From Pseudomonadota bacterium (lineage in GTDB: Bacteria > Myxococcota_A > UBA796 > SXON01), in contig JAUXTN010000175.1 of assembly GCA_030684355.1 (NCBI GenBank), forward strand, positions 1-55,208: a stretch of DNA of 55,208 nt. Direction: 5' to 3'. Positions within the stretch are counted from its first letter, which is position 1; every line of letters starts with the position of its first letter. This document shows, piece after piece, positions 7,212 to 16,164 of this stretch. The notes below the pieces were generated by a model. That model worked only from the letters and a program-made list of their open reading frames with translations, was not told the DNA's origin and did not search any database. The translations under genes and the position numbers were made by a program.

Positions 7212-7930
7212 CGGCACGCACGCACGATGATGCGGGTACAGCCATCCCGCAAGGGCCCGCCTGCATAATCGCCGTACACGGCGTCCACCCAGAAGCCGGC
7301 GGCCTCGCAGAGCCACTCGGCCTCTCGCGGAAAGCACAGCTGGATCGGGAGGAGCGAGGTGGCGACGGGCTCGCCGTCGAGCGAGTAGCGGTCCAGCAGG
7401 TCGATCCGGCCGGCCATGGCGCGCCGCCAGACCTCGCGCGTCCGCCGGCCGTGCCGCCCGTCGACCTCCCCCTCCCACGCCACGCGCTCGGCGGTGTGCG
7501 GGGTGGCGAGCAGGGCGAGGTCCGGCGCGGGGAGGTCGAGGAACACGGGCGCGCCGGGGGGGAGGGCGCGGGCACACGCGCGGAGGCAGGCGAGCTGGTC
7601 CTCGCGCGCGTGGAGGAAGCAGAACGTGCCGTTGGGGATGATGATCTCGCCGAAGAGGCCGAGGTCGAACGTCCGGATGTCCCCCTCCACCCACCGCAGG
7701 CGATCGCCGGGACGCGTCCGGGCGCGGGCGCGGTCGAGCATCGCGGCTGAGCGGTCGACGCCGGTGACGTCGCGGTCGGAGTGGAGGAGGCGGCTCACCC
7801 GCCCCGTGCCGCAGCCGAGCACGAGGAGCGGCCCCGGTGCGGCGCGCCGGGCGTAGAAGGCGGCGTCGGCGTCGGCGCGGTCGAACTCGGCGTCGTAGAA
7901 GGCGGCGATCGCGGCGTAGGGATCGGTCAG
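7205..7930 (-). CDS. Class I SAM-dependent methyltransferase, probable CTG start
   Basis: The SAM-binding motif VLGCGTGRVS, the acidic loop GVDRSAAMLDRA, and EGDIRTFDL followed by NGTFCFL identify a Rossmann-type methyltransferase. The first ATG/GTG/TTG in frame is a GTG at 7822, which would remove the strand leading into motif I. In frame upstream the sequence TDPYAAIAAFYDAEFDRADA is a typical N-terminus of this family and continues only to a CTG at 7930, beyond which a TAG occurs with no other start codon. A G-run lies four bases before the CTG. I therefore place the start at CTG, giving 241 residues. The stop overlaps the start of the next gene. The acceptor substrate is unknown. Confidence 0.8.
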   Translation of the reverse strand: MTDPYAAIAAFYDAEFDRADADAAFYARRAAPGPLLVLGCGTGRVSRLLHSDRDVTGVDRSAAMLDRARARTRPGDRLRWVEGDIRTFDLGLFGEIIIPNGTFCFLHAREDQLACLRACARALPPGAPVFLDLPAPDLALLATPHTAERVAWEGEVDGRHGRRTREVWRRAMAGRIDLLDRYSLDGEPVATSLLPIQLCFPREAEWLCEAAGFWVDAVYGDYAGGPLRDGCTRIIVRACRC

Positions 7931-7995
7931 GGGCCCCCCGGGGCGCGCCGCGTCCTATCCCGGGTCGGGGGCGGCCTCCACCGCGGGCGCGGGGG

Positions 7996-10900
7996 CTACG
8001 CCTCGAGGGCGAGCGGGGGGCGCTCCAACGGGAGCGTCACCACGAATTCGGCGCCGTTCCGCACCGTGGGATCGAGCTCCAACCGACCGCGATGCATCGC
8101 GACGATCTCGCGCGCGACGGCAAGGCCGAGGCCCGTGCCCTTCCCCGGCGGCTTCGTGGTGAAGAACGGGATGAAGATGCGCTCGCGCAGCTCCGGCGGG
8201 ACGCCCGGCCCCGCGTCGCGCACGCGGATGCAGACCTCGTCTCCGATGCGCTCGGTGTGGATCCACATCTCGCCGCCGGACTCCCCCATCGCGTCCAGCG
8301 CGTTGACCACGAGGTTCATCACCACCTGGTCGATCCACTCCGGGTAGTGCATCATCGGCTCGTCCCAGTCGTAGTTCCGGTGGATCGTCACCCCGTTCGT
8401 GCGGTAGCGCAGGATGGTGAGGACGGCCTCGATCTCCTCGGACAGGCGGCTCGCCTGGGCGCGTGGGGTCTGCTCCTGGCGCGTGTAGGCGAGGATGCCC
8501 TTCACGACGTGGTGCATGCGCTGGCCGGACACCTCCACGGCGTCGAGCAGGGCGCTCGCCTGCCGCGCGTCCTTCGAGAGGTTGTTGGCTCCGCCGACGC
8601 GCTCGAACGAGCGCCGGAGCGGCCCGACGGCGTTGATCACGGCGTTGACGGGGTTCAGCATCTCGTGCGCGATGCCCGCCGAGAGCACGCCGAGCGAGTA
8701 CTGCTTCTCCATGCGGAGCAGCGTGGTGGCGAGGAGCCGGATGCGGATCTGCGCGTTGACCCGGGCGAGCAGCTCGGGCGGCGAGAACGGCTTCGTGATG
8801 TAGTCGTCCGCGCCGACGGAGAAGGCCTGCAGCACCGCCTCGGAGCCGTGGCGCGCGGACACGAGGAGCACGGGGATGGCGCGGGTCGAGACGCTCCCCT
8901 TGAGCCGGCGGCAGAGCTCCAGGCCGTCCACGTGGGCCATCATCACGTCGGAGACGATGACGTCGGGCATGTCCCGGAGGGCGATGGCCTCGGCCTGACG
9001 CGCGTCGGCCACCGCGCGGACGTGGTGCTCCCGGCGGAGGATGCGCACGAGGAACTCGCGCATCTCCGCGTTGTCCTCGACGACGAGCACCTGGGTCCGC
9101 GACCGGATGTTGACCTCTCCGCGGCCCTCGAACTCCAGGAGCGTCGGCACGTCGTGATCGAGGTCGACGGCGTCGGCCACCGGCTGGTGGAGCGGGGCGG
9201 ACCCGCCCTCGCGGACGGGGATCACGCGCGGCGCGGCGCCACCCCGGGGCAGGCGCACCCGGAAGCAGGCGCCTTCTCCGGGCTCGCTCTCCAGCTCCAC
9301 CGCGCCGTCGTGCGCCCGCACGATGTCGCGCGCCATCGCCAGGCCGATGCCGGTGCCCGCGATGCTCGCCCCGCTCCGCCCCCGGGTGAAGCGCTCGAAG
9401 ACCCGGGCCTGGTCCTCCACCGCGATCCCGGGACCGTTGTCGTCGACCTCGAGGACCGCATGGGCCCCCTCGGTGCGCACGCGGACGGTCACGCGGTCCC
9501 GGAAGTTCACGTACTTGATGGCGTTCCCGACCAGGTTGACGAGCACCCGGCGGAGGAGCGCGCGGTCGACGACGACGCTCACGGCCTCATCGGGGAGCTC
9601 GGCGGAGAACGCGAGGTTCTTGCGGTCGGCGAGGGGGCGGAGGGTGTCCACCACGTCCTGCACGAGGCCGGAGAGCTCGAGGTCCGCGAGGGTCATCGGC
9701 AGGACGCCGGCGTCGAACTTGGCGAAGTCCAGGAGCTCGCCCACGAGGTTGTGGAGCGTGAGCGCGTTCTGACGGGCGGCCCGCACGGCGCCCCGCACGT
9801 CGTCGAAGCGGCCGGCGGCCATCTCGGCCTCCAGGTCCTCCAGCGGCGCGATGATGAGCGTGAGCGGCGTGAGGAAGTCGTGGCTCACGTTGGTGAAGAA
9901 GCGGTCCTTCGCCTGGTCGGCCTGCTCCAGCCGCGTGACCGTGTCCTGGAGCGACGTGCGGGCCTCCTCGAGCTCGGCGGTGCGCTCGCGCACGCGGATC
10001 TCGAGGTGGTCGCGGAGGTCCGCGATGACCCGGTAGGAGAGCGCGTTCTCGACCGAGAGCGCGAGCTGGCTCGCCATCGACTCCAGGAGCGCGGGATCCT
10101 CGTCGGCCTCGTCCAGCGCCAGGAGCATCGCGCCGACCAGCCGCTCGTGGCTCCGCATCGGGTGGGCGGCCCAGTTGCGGCCCGCGAGGCGGATCCGGGT
10201 CACGGCGCGGGAGACGCGCAGGGTGCCCGGGTGATCGGCTTGCGCGAGCGACTGCATCTCGACCAGCTCAGCGGGCGGCACCCGCCGCGACGCCGCGACG
10301 ACGAGGCCCCCCGGCTCGCCATCGACGAGGAGGAGGGTCACCGGCACGTTGCCGAGGCCGTCCGAGATCGCGCCGGCCGCCCGCCGCAGGATCTGCCGCG
10401 CGTCCATCTCGCTCGTGGCGGCGCGCGCCAGGGCGTTGAGCACGGTGAGGTCGCGCACCTTGCGGTCGAGCTGCCGCTTGGCCTCGGTGAGCGCGGTGAC
10501 CTTCTCCTGGAGGAGGCGGTTGGTCTCTTCCAGCTCGGACGCGGCGTCCGTCAGGTTCTTCCGCCCCGTCGCGAGCCGGCTCCACGCGGCGCGCAGCCGG
10601 GGGAACACGCCGGTCCACTGGGTGATGGCGATGTCGAAGTCGACGTCGTGGCTGCCCCTGCGGGTCATGCGCACGTTGGCGGGCGGCGCGCCGATCATCG
10701 GAGGCACGCCGGCCAGGATGCCGCGCACGGTGTCGAGGAAGGGCTCGCTCGGCGCGATCTCGGGCGCGAAGTGGTAGTGGGCGCGGATCTTGCCCGGGCC
10801 CAGCTCCTCGATGCGGATCTTCACGAACGCGAAGAGGAACCGCTCGACCAGCGTCGGGAAGCGGCCGTACATCTGGTAGGGCGAGAACAGGCCCCGCACC

Positions 10901-11178
10901 ACGACGCGCACGAACCCGAGCCCCTTCGTCGCGGCGAAGGTGAGCCCGATGTCGTAGAAGAGGTTCGGCGTGCCCGGGAAGAGCTTCGCCACCCGCGCCT
11001 CGATCACGAGGAACGTATCGAAGTCGATCCAGTTCAGCCGGTCGTCCAGCCACGCAGGCGGGTACGCCAGACCCTCCTGGAGCACCGTCCGGGCAAACCC
11101 GTGCGACTCCAAGTAGTCATAGAAGAGAGTGAGCGAGAGGCAGCTCACCTCTCGCCGGCGGGAAGTAGGCGAATCCAC
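7996..11178 (-). CDS. Hybrid sensor kinase with two transmitter modules (kinase-receiver-kinase)
   Basis: 1060 residues. About 15-190 is an unassigned globular sensor domain. About 205-245 is a coiled coil. A GAF-like domain fills about 245-385. The first transmitter has phospho-acceptor His433 in VSHDFLTPL, N-box Asn552 in GNAIKY, DDNGPGI at 579-584 and GTGIGLA near 608-614. A receiver domain at about 696-815 has phosphorylatable Asp744 in SDVMM and Lys796 in ITKPF. A second full transmitter follows: His838 in AGIAHEMLNP, Asn959 in NLVVNAL, DAGPGVP near 988 and GTGLGLAVA near 1014-1022. All residues needed for both kinase modules are present. No membrane segment is visible, so it should be cytoplasmic. 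It starts 4 bp after the PilZ gene stop, in one operon. Confidence 0.95.
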   Translation of the reverse strand: MDSPTSRRREVSCLSLTLFYDYLESHGFARTVLQEGLAYPPAWLDDRLNWIDFDTFLVIEARVAKLFPGTPNLFYDIGLTFAATKGLGFVRVVVRGLFSPYQMYGRFPTLVERFLFAFVKIRIEELGPGKIRAHYHFAPEIAPSEPFLDTVRGILAGVPPMIGAPPANVRMTRRGSHDVDFDIAITQWTGVFPRLRAAWSRLATGRKNLTDAASELEETNRLLQEKVTALTEAKRQLDRKVRDLTVLNALARAATSEMDARQILRRAAGAISDGLGNVPVTLLLVDGEPGGLVVAASRRVPPAELVEMQSLAQADHPGTLRVSRAVTRIRLAGRNWAAHPMRSHERLVGAMLLALDEADEDPALLESMASQLALSVENALSYRVIADLRDHLEIRVRERTAELEEARTSLQDTVTRLEQADQAKDRFFTNVSHDFLTPLTLIIAPLEDLEAEMAAGRFDDVRGAVRAARQNALTLHNLVGELLDFAKFDAGVLPMTLADLELSGLVQDVVDTLRPLADRKNLAFSAELPDEAVSVVVDRALLRRVLVNLVGNAIKYVNFRDRVTVRVRTEGAHAVLEVDDNGPGIAVEDQARVFERFTRGRSGASIAGTGIGLAMARDIVRAHDGAVELESEPGEGACFRVRLPRGGAAPRVIPVREGGSAPLHQPVADAVDLDHDVPTLLEFEGRGEVNIRSRTQVLVVEDNAEMREFLVRILRREHHVRAVADARQAEAIALRDMPDVIVSDVMMAHVDGLELCRRLKGSVSTRAIPVLLVSARHGSEAVLQAFSVGADDYITKPFSPPELLARVNAQIRIRLLATTLLRMEKQYSLGVLSAGIAHEMLNPVNAVINAVGPLRRSFERVGGANNLSKDARQASALLDAVEVSGQRMHHVVKGILAYTRQEQTPRAQASRLSEEIEAVLTILRYRTNGVTIHRNYDWDEPMMHYPEWIDQVVMNLVVNALDAMGESGGEMWIHTERIGDEVCIRVRDAGPGVPPELRERIFIPFFTTKPPGKGTGLGLAVAREIVAMHRGRLELDPTVRNGAEFVVTLPLERPPLALEA

Positions 11179-11182
11179 GCGT

Positions 11183-13060
11183 TCAGCCCTGGGGGAGCCT
11201 GGGCGCCGTAACCTCTGAAACGTGCTCGAGGAAGCTGGGGAGCAATTCTGTAGACAGAACGGTCAATGCTCCGGCACCGAGGTCGCGCGCGGAGAATCGC
11301 GAGGCACAGGCGGGCGTGCCTTCCTCGAGCAGGCAGGTGAACGAGGCCCGCCCGCGCGCGCGGTACCAGGCGCCAGCGGCCTCGAGGAGCGCGGGGAACG
11401 CCTCCTGCCCGTCGAGCGACACGGCGTAGAGCCGCACCAGGTCGAGCAGGTTGAAGAGGTGCAGTCCCGGATCCGCGGACTCGAAGGTGGCCGCGGCGAT
11501 CATCCGGCCGCCGCGCCGCGCCACGATGAGCTCGCGCTCGCGCGTGAGGCCGGCAGACGCCCAGCTCGCGCGCAGATTCGTGAGGTCGAACCGCTCCGGG
11601 ACGAGGTCCAGGGCTTCGAGGTACACCGAGGGGCGGCGGGGGACGAGGGCCTCGAGGAACGCGTTGCGCTCGGCGAGCGTGGCGCGGCCGATGTTGGCGT
11701 CGGGAACGGCGGGCCGATGCGGCACGTCGAGCTCGATGGCGTGGAAGTCCACCACCGCGGCGAGCCCGCTGTCGACGTAGCGCTGGGGCAGGTCGTAGTG
11801 GACGAGCTTGCTCCACCGGGCCGAGGCCTGGACGAGCGCGGTGGTCCAACGCAGGTTGGGGTCCGCCTGGGCATGCTCGTAGGCGCGCAGGTGGATGTCC
11901 CGGAGGACCTGCCGCCCGGAGTGGCCGTCCGGCGGCGCCCCCTGGAGCTTCGCCATCTGGAAGCCGAACCACGTGTGCTCGTAGACCTTCAGGAGCGAGA
12001 GCGAGGCCTCGATGCCGCGCTCGGAGGGCCACACGACCTGGCAGCCGACCTGGGGGGCGCCGTCGAGCTTGCGGGTCACGTTCGCGAAGGGCTGCTTCAA
12101 AGCACCGAAGTGGGCCTGCGCCTTCCCAGAGAGGCTGAAGTAGCCGGAGGACGCGTAGAGGTCCCACGTGTCCTCGCTCCACGTCGCGCCGAGGCGGGTC
12201 GTGGGGTTGAGCGCCGTGCCGACGACCTGGTTCCAGCGCGTGGCGTCGGCCTCGCTGCTCGGCGTGAGGCAGATGCCGCACGCGGAGCCGCGGCCGTCGC
12301 GCGGGGGGTGCACGATGCGGACCTCGGCGTCGAAGTGCAACATCGCGCCCGCGGGGGTGGTGACCACCACGTCGCGGATGCGCAGGCCGGCGCAGAGGAT
12401 GTCCTGGTCGATGCGGGTCTCGAAGGAGAGGCCGTTCCGCGACACGTCCCGCACGGGGCGGCGCACTTCGAGCTCGGTGAGCACCGGGTGCGTGAAGCTG
12501 ATCGTGAAGCCGGTCGCGGCGTCGGCACGCCGGGACTTGCGGTGCTGGACCCGGAGCAGCCGCAGCGGGAGCGGCACGGCGATGCGATCCCCGATGCGGA
12601 GCATGCGGGTGACCTCGAAGCGGTAGATCGAGTTGTAGCCCTGGAGCTCCAGCTCGAACGGGGCGTCCGGCACGGGCGCGGAGAACGCGACCTGGAGCGG
12701 GAACGCGCCGTCGGAGAGGGCGGCCACGACCCGCCCACGCTCTACGCCCGCGGCGGTGCGGAGGACGGCGGGGGCCTCCTGCGCGGCCAGGGCGCGGATG
12801 CGCGACTCGATGCGGGCGTTGTCGGCGATCGGCTCGATGCTCGGGGGCGCGGCCGGCGAGGACTCCGCCACGTTCGACGCGAGCAGCTCCTGGAGGATGC
12901 CGCCGATGCTGCGCGTGACGGTGTCCCGCATCGGGACCGGCATGTCATCGCTCGGCACCATCGCGAGCGGCGAGCGCGCGGGGACGGTCTCGGCGCGGGC
13001 GGGGGCACCCGCCCAGAAGGCCGGCAGGGTTCGGCTCTGCGGCCGGGGTCGCTCAGCCAT
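11183..13060 (-). CDS. PilZ-domain protein with N-acyltransferase-like C-terminal half
   Basis: 625 residues. A flexible Pro/Ala-rich N-terminus (1-80) precedes a YcgR-N-like beta domain at about 105-168. The PilZ domain has both halves of the cyclic-di-GMP signature: R174xxxR178 in QHRKSRRAD and the D205xSxxG210 motif in DVSRNGLSF. The C-terminal half (about 300-620) includes RWSKLVHYDLPQRYVDSG and GLTRERELIVARRGGRMIAA followed by LHLFNLLDL, reminiscent of GNAT-type acyltransferases. I infer a c-di-GMP-responsive effector. It overlaps the upstream receiver-ATPase gene by 8 bp and is 4 bp from the downstream hybrid kinase, so second-messenger and phosphorelay signalling are coupled in one operon. 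The acyltransferase part is a weaker call than PilZ. Confidence 0.85.
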   Translation of the reverse strand: MAERPRPQSRTLPAFWAGAPARAETVPARSPLAMVPSDDMPVPMRDTVTRSIGGILQELLASNVAESSPAAPPSIEPIADNARIESRIRALAAQEAPAVLRTAAGVERGRVVAALSDGAFPLQVAFSAPVPDAPFELELQGYNSIYRFEVTRMLRIGDRIAVPLPLRLLRVQHRKSRRADAATGFTISFTHPVLTELEVRRPVRDVSRNGLSFETRIDQDILCAGLRIRDVVVTTPAGAMLHFDAEVRIVHPPRDGRGSACGICLTPSSEADATRWNQVVGTALNPTTRLGATWSEDTWDLYASSGYFSLSGKAQAHFGALKQPFANVTRKLDGAPQVGCQVVWPSERGIEASLSLLKVYEHTWFGFQMAKLQGAPPDGHSGRQVLRDIHLRAYEHAQADPNLRWTTALVQASARWSKLVHYDLPQRYVDSGLAAVVDFHAIELDVPHRPAVPDANIGRATLAERNAFLEALVPRRPSVYLEALDLVPERFDLTNLRASWASAGLTRERELIVARRGGRMIAAATFESADPGLHLFNLLDLVRLYAVSLDGQEAFPALLEAAGAWYRARGRASFTCLLEEGTPACASRFSARDLGAGALTVLSTELLPSFLEHVSEVTAPRLPQG

Positions 13061-14183
13061 CGATTACCTCGGGAGAAGTACATGGGAAGGTCAGGCAGAA
13101 GGCGGCCCCCGCGAGGGGGCCCGTCGGGAGGATGGTGATGTCGCCCCGGTTGGCGCGGGCGAGCTCGCGGCAGATCGGGAGGCCGAGGCCGGTGCCGAGG
13201 GACCGCGCGCGGAGGCTGGTCTCCGGTCGGAACACGCGCTCGTGCTGATCGGGTGGGATGCCGATGCCGCTGTCCGCGACGACGATCCGAACGACGGTTC
13301 CGTCCTGTGTTGCCTCCAAGTAGATCTCACCCTCCGCGCCTGTAGACTCGATTGCGCGTCGGGCGTTTTGCAGCAAATTCAAGAAAATTCGTATCAAGTC
13401 AGTTCGATCCACCCAAACGACGAGGTCGTCCGGGACGGACACGCGGAAGCGGGCGACGCGCCCGACCTCGGGGCGGATGAGCTCGATGGCGTCCCGCACG
13501 ATGCCGGGCACCGCGTGCTGCCCGGGCACCGGCCGGGTGAGGATCGTGCGCGTCTTGTCGTGGAGCTCCACGAGGTAGCCGAGCGCGCGCTGGAGCTCGC
13601 CCATCTCCTGCTCGACGCTCTCCCGCAGGAGCGGGGGGAGGTGGGTGGTCGCCGCCTTCAGGTCATGCTCCAGGTTGGAGCTGGTCATGAGCAAGGTGGT
13701 GGTGACGTTGGCGAGGTCGTAGAGGATGCGCGCACGGATGAACCCGAGCGTCACCATGCGGTTGCGCTCGGCGATGGTCGCGCGCAAGGCGGTCACGGTG
13801 CGTTCGAGCTGCACCCGCGTGACGGCCTCGGCGAGGATCTGCCGGACCTCCCAGACATCCCACGGCTTGGTCAGGTATCGGTGGAGGCCGCCGCGGTTGA
13901 TGGCGTCGATCGCCGTCCGCTGGTCGGAGTACGCGGTGACGAGGATCCGGACCACGCCGGGGTGCCATTCGCGCACGTGCTCGCAGAGGTCGATCCCGGT
14001 CATCCCGGGCATGCGCTGGTCCGCGAGGAGGACGGCGATGGGGAGCCGATCGAGCAGCTCCAACGCCTGCTCTCCCGAGCTCGCGCACACGATCTCGAAC
14101 TCCTCGCCGAAGGTCGATTCGAACACGACGATGTTCGGGGACTCGTCGTCGACGTACAGGATCGGGCAGTCAGTGGCGCGCAC
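13053..14183 (-). CDS. Receiver-HATPase signalling protein lacking the phospho-accepting histidine
   Basis: 376 residues. The receiver domain (1-120) is complete: acidic pair in LYVDDE, Asp55 in LLADQRMPG, Thr83 in LVTAYS and Lys106 in YLTKPW. The linker resembles a HisKA helix (MVTLGFIRARILYDLANV), but the position of the invariant His, seven residues after LG, is Tyr155. The ATPase domain keeps its N-box (LNLLQNARRAI, Asn273), G1 box ADSGIGIP and G2 box GTGLGLPI. So ATP binding looks possible, but canonical autophosphorylation does not. It could be a phosphatase, an allosteric partner or a kinase using another residue. It is the first gene of the operon with the PilZ protein and the double kinase. 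Confidence 0.9.
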   Translation of the reverse strand: MRATDCPILYVDDESPNIVVFESTFGEEFEIVCASSGEQALELLDRLPIAVLLADQRMPGMTGIDLCEHVREWHPGVVRILVTAYSDQRTAIDAINRGGLHRYLTKPWDVWEVRQILAEAVTRVQLERTVTALRATIAERNRMVTLGFIRARILYDLANVTTTLLMTSSNLEHDLKAATTHLPPLLRESVEQEMGELQRALGYLVELHDKTRTILTRPVPGQHAVPGIVRDAIELIRPEVGRVARFRVSVPDDLVVWVDRTDLIRIFLNLLQNARRAIESTGAEGEIYLEATQDGTVVRIVVADSGIGIPPDQHERVFRPETSLRARSLGTGLGLPICRELARANRGDITILPTGPLAGAAFCLTFPCTSPEVIDG

Positions 14184-14275
14184 GCTCGCTTACAGTCGCA
14201 CAGCCGGGCGGAAGCACGCTCGAGTTTTTCACGGGCGGTCACCGCGCCGCCTCCGCGCGGTGCAGATTGGGGCTT

Positions 14276-14328
14276 CAATCTATGTAGTCGAGCGCGAGGG
14301 CAGACACCCCCTTGACGAACATAGATTG
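14276..14328. promoter_or_regulatory. 10-bp perfect inverted repeat between two minus-strand genes
   Basis: CAATCTATGT at 14276-14285 and its exact reverse complement at 14319-14328 are separated by 33 bp. The arms are AT-rich and stand out from the surroundings. They lie upstream of the signalling operon (start 14183) and just after the stop of the membrane-protein gene (14371). Two half-sites on opposite faces could bind a dimeric or looping regulator; a long-looped RNA hairpin is the alternative. Confidence 0.45.
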
Positions 14329-14370
14329 GATCGCGACGGCACCGTTGGCGCGGGGCCACCAACCACGGTT

Positions 14371-16119
14371 TCAGGGCGCTGGGCGATCCACGGCGTACAC
14401 GCGTGCGTCGTAGTCGGCGCCCTCCACCGTTTCGACCAGAGTTGCGTTTGCCTCCACCCAGGCATCCATGCGGCGGCGTCCTTCCGTGGCCCCGTCGGCG
14501 ACACCGCTCAGGATGACGTAGGGGATCGGCCCGACTCCGCCGCACTCGGCGTCCAGGTGCGCGCGCACCGGCTCGTCGGCACGCGAAAAGTCGAATCCGG
14601 GCGTGTGCGGGCAGTAGGTGCGGGCCGCGTACGCCACGACCTCACGACGGAGGCACGAGGCGCCGCCACCCGGCGGGAAGTGGGCGGCGAGGACGGCGCC
14701 GAGCTGCCAGTCGGCCACGTCGAGGGGACTCGGGGGCAGGCGGAGCTGGCCGAACGCGCGGTCGCCCTGCCAGAGCCCGACGGCCGCCGCGAGGCCGACC
14801 ACGACGCCGAGGCCGCCCCGGGCCCGCGCCGGGAGCCAGCGCGCGAGCCCCTGCTCGACGAGCCCCACCACCACGGCGAGACCGCGGAACACCAGGAGGA
14901 CGCCGAGCGGGAAGTAGTTCTGGGAGTAGCGGGGCGGGGAGCCCGCGGCCGCGAAGGCGAGGATCGGCACGAGGGCGATGGCGAGGGGCACGCCGGCGCC
15001 GAGGCCGCGGAGCGGCGCGAGCTTCCCGTACCACACGCGGGTGAGCCTCCCGGGTCGGGCCGGCTCGTGCGCGGTGCGCGAACGGTTCCATCCGAGGATC
15101 CCGAGCCACGGCAGCCAGAGGACCGCCGCCCAGGGCAGCCAGGACGGGCGCGTCGACGCGGCGAGGAAGCCGATCCCGAGGTCGAGCGCCGCGGGGCCCC
15201 CGGCCTGGACGATGGCGATGGCGCGGCCCATCGACTCCGCCAGCGTGCCGCTGTCGCCGCTCGGCTCCATCGGCGCCACGCCCTCCGCGAGGCTGCCCGT
15301 GAGGAGCCCCCAGGGGAGCACGGGGTAGTCGTGGAACGCGAGCCCCACGCCCAGGAATGTCCCCGCGACGAGCCCCAGGGCGCCGAGCCAGCGCCGGAAC
15401 CCGGGCGCGCCGTGGAACAGGGTGAGCAGGAGCGCGGGCACGCCGATGCCGATCGTGGTCAGGTGCGCGGCGGCGGCGAGGCCCACGATCACGCCGAAGA
15501 GGGGGGCCAGCCACCAGCGGAGGGCCGCAGCCTCCCCGGCGAGGAGCGCCACGGGGAGCACGACCAGGACGAGCGGATCGACGCCGTAGCGCTCGGCGGC
15601 CATCACCGCGGGCGGGTACCACACCGTCGCCAGCGCCGCGCCGAAGGCGAGCCCGCGCCCCATCCACCGGCTCCCGAGCAGGTAGACCACCGGGCCGAGC
15701 GCCAGGAGCAGCAGGTGGTTGACCAGGTGCCCGGCGAGCGCGGGGCTCGGCACCACCTCCAGGGCGAGCGCGATGAGGCGCGGCAGGATGGGGAGGCGAT
15801 GGGGATCGAGGTCCTCGGGGCGCCCGAGCCAGAGCGCGGCCGCGTTCGATGCCCACGCGCCGGCGTCGGGGCCCTCGAGCAGGTAGTCGCGGAAGCGGGC
15901 CCACCCGGGCGCGTCCGCCGGGCGCAGCAGGGAGTCGGGGCCCCGGTCGGCCCCCCACATGGCGAGGCCCGCCGCGGCGGCGAGCGCGGCGCCGAGCACG
16001 TCGAGGGGCCACCCGCGGGCCGGGGGCGCGGCGGGGCCGGCGGGAGGGGGGGGCGAGGGGACGGCCTCGGTCAGACGGCACCGCGGGGGGAGGGGAGGCA
16101 CGGTAGCGGACGACGCCAC
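14371..16119 (-). CDS. Multi-pass membrane protein, glycosyltransferase-39/ArnT-like
   Basis: 582 residues from GTG 16119. A Pro-rich N-terminus is followed by roughly ten or more hydrophobic helices between about 40 and 480, with short charged loops. The motif GPDSLLRPADAPGWARFRDYL after the first helix corresponds in position to the catalytic first loop of dolichyl/polyprenyl-phosphate sugar transferases, and YPPAVMAAERYGVDPLVL resembles the second conserved region. A soluble domain of about 100 residues ends the protein (REVVAYAARTYCPHTPGFD...). This layout fits a polyprenyl-phosphate-sugar mannosyltransferase family; donor and acceptor are unknown. It is divergent from the Rieske gene, sharing a 45-bp intergenic space. 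Confidence 0.65.
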   Translation of the reverse strand: MASSATVPPLPPRCRLTEAVPSPPPPAGPAAPPARGWPLDVLGAALAAAAGLAMWGADRGPDSLLRPADAPGWARFRDYLLEGPDAGAWASNAAALWLGRPEDLDPHRLPILPRLIALALEVVPSPALAGHLVNHLLLLALGPVVYLLGSRWMGRGLAFGAALATVWYPPAVMAAERYGVDPLVLVVLPVALLAGEAAALRWWLAPLFGVIVGLAAAAHLTTIGIGVPALLLTLFHGAPGFRRWLGALGLVAGTFLGVGLAFHDYPVLPWGLLTGSLAEGVAPMEPSGDSGTLAESMGRAIAIVQAGGPAALDLGIGFLAASTRPSWLPWAAVLWLPWLGILGWNRSRTAHEPARPGRLTRVWYGKLAPLRGLGAGVPLAIALVPILAFAAAGSPPRYSQNYFPLGVLLVFRGLAVVVGLVEQGLARWLPARARGGLGVVVGLAAAVGLWQGDRAFGQLRLPPSPLDVADWQLGAVLAAHFPPGGGASCLRREVVAYAARTYCPHTPGFDFSRADEPVRAHLDAECGGVGPIPYVILSGVADGATEGRRRMDAWVEANATLVETVEGADYDARVYAVDRPAP

Positions 16120-16164
16120 GGTCGTCGCGGTATTCGTGTGTCGCGACGCGCACCTGGGTTAGCG

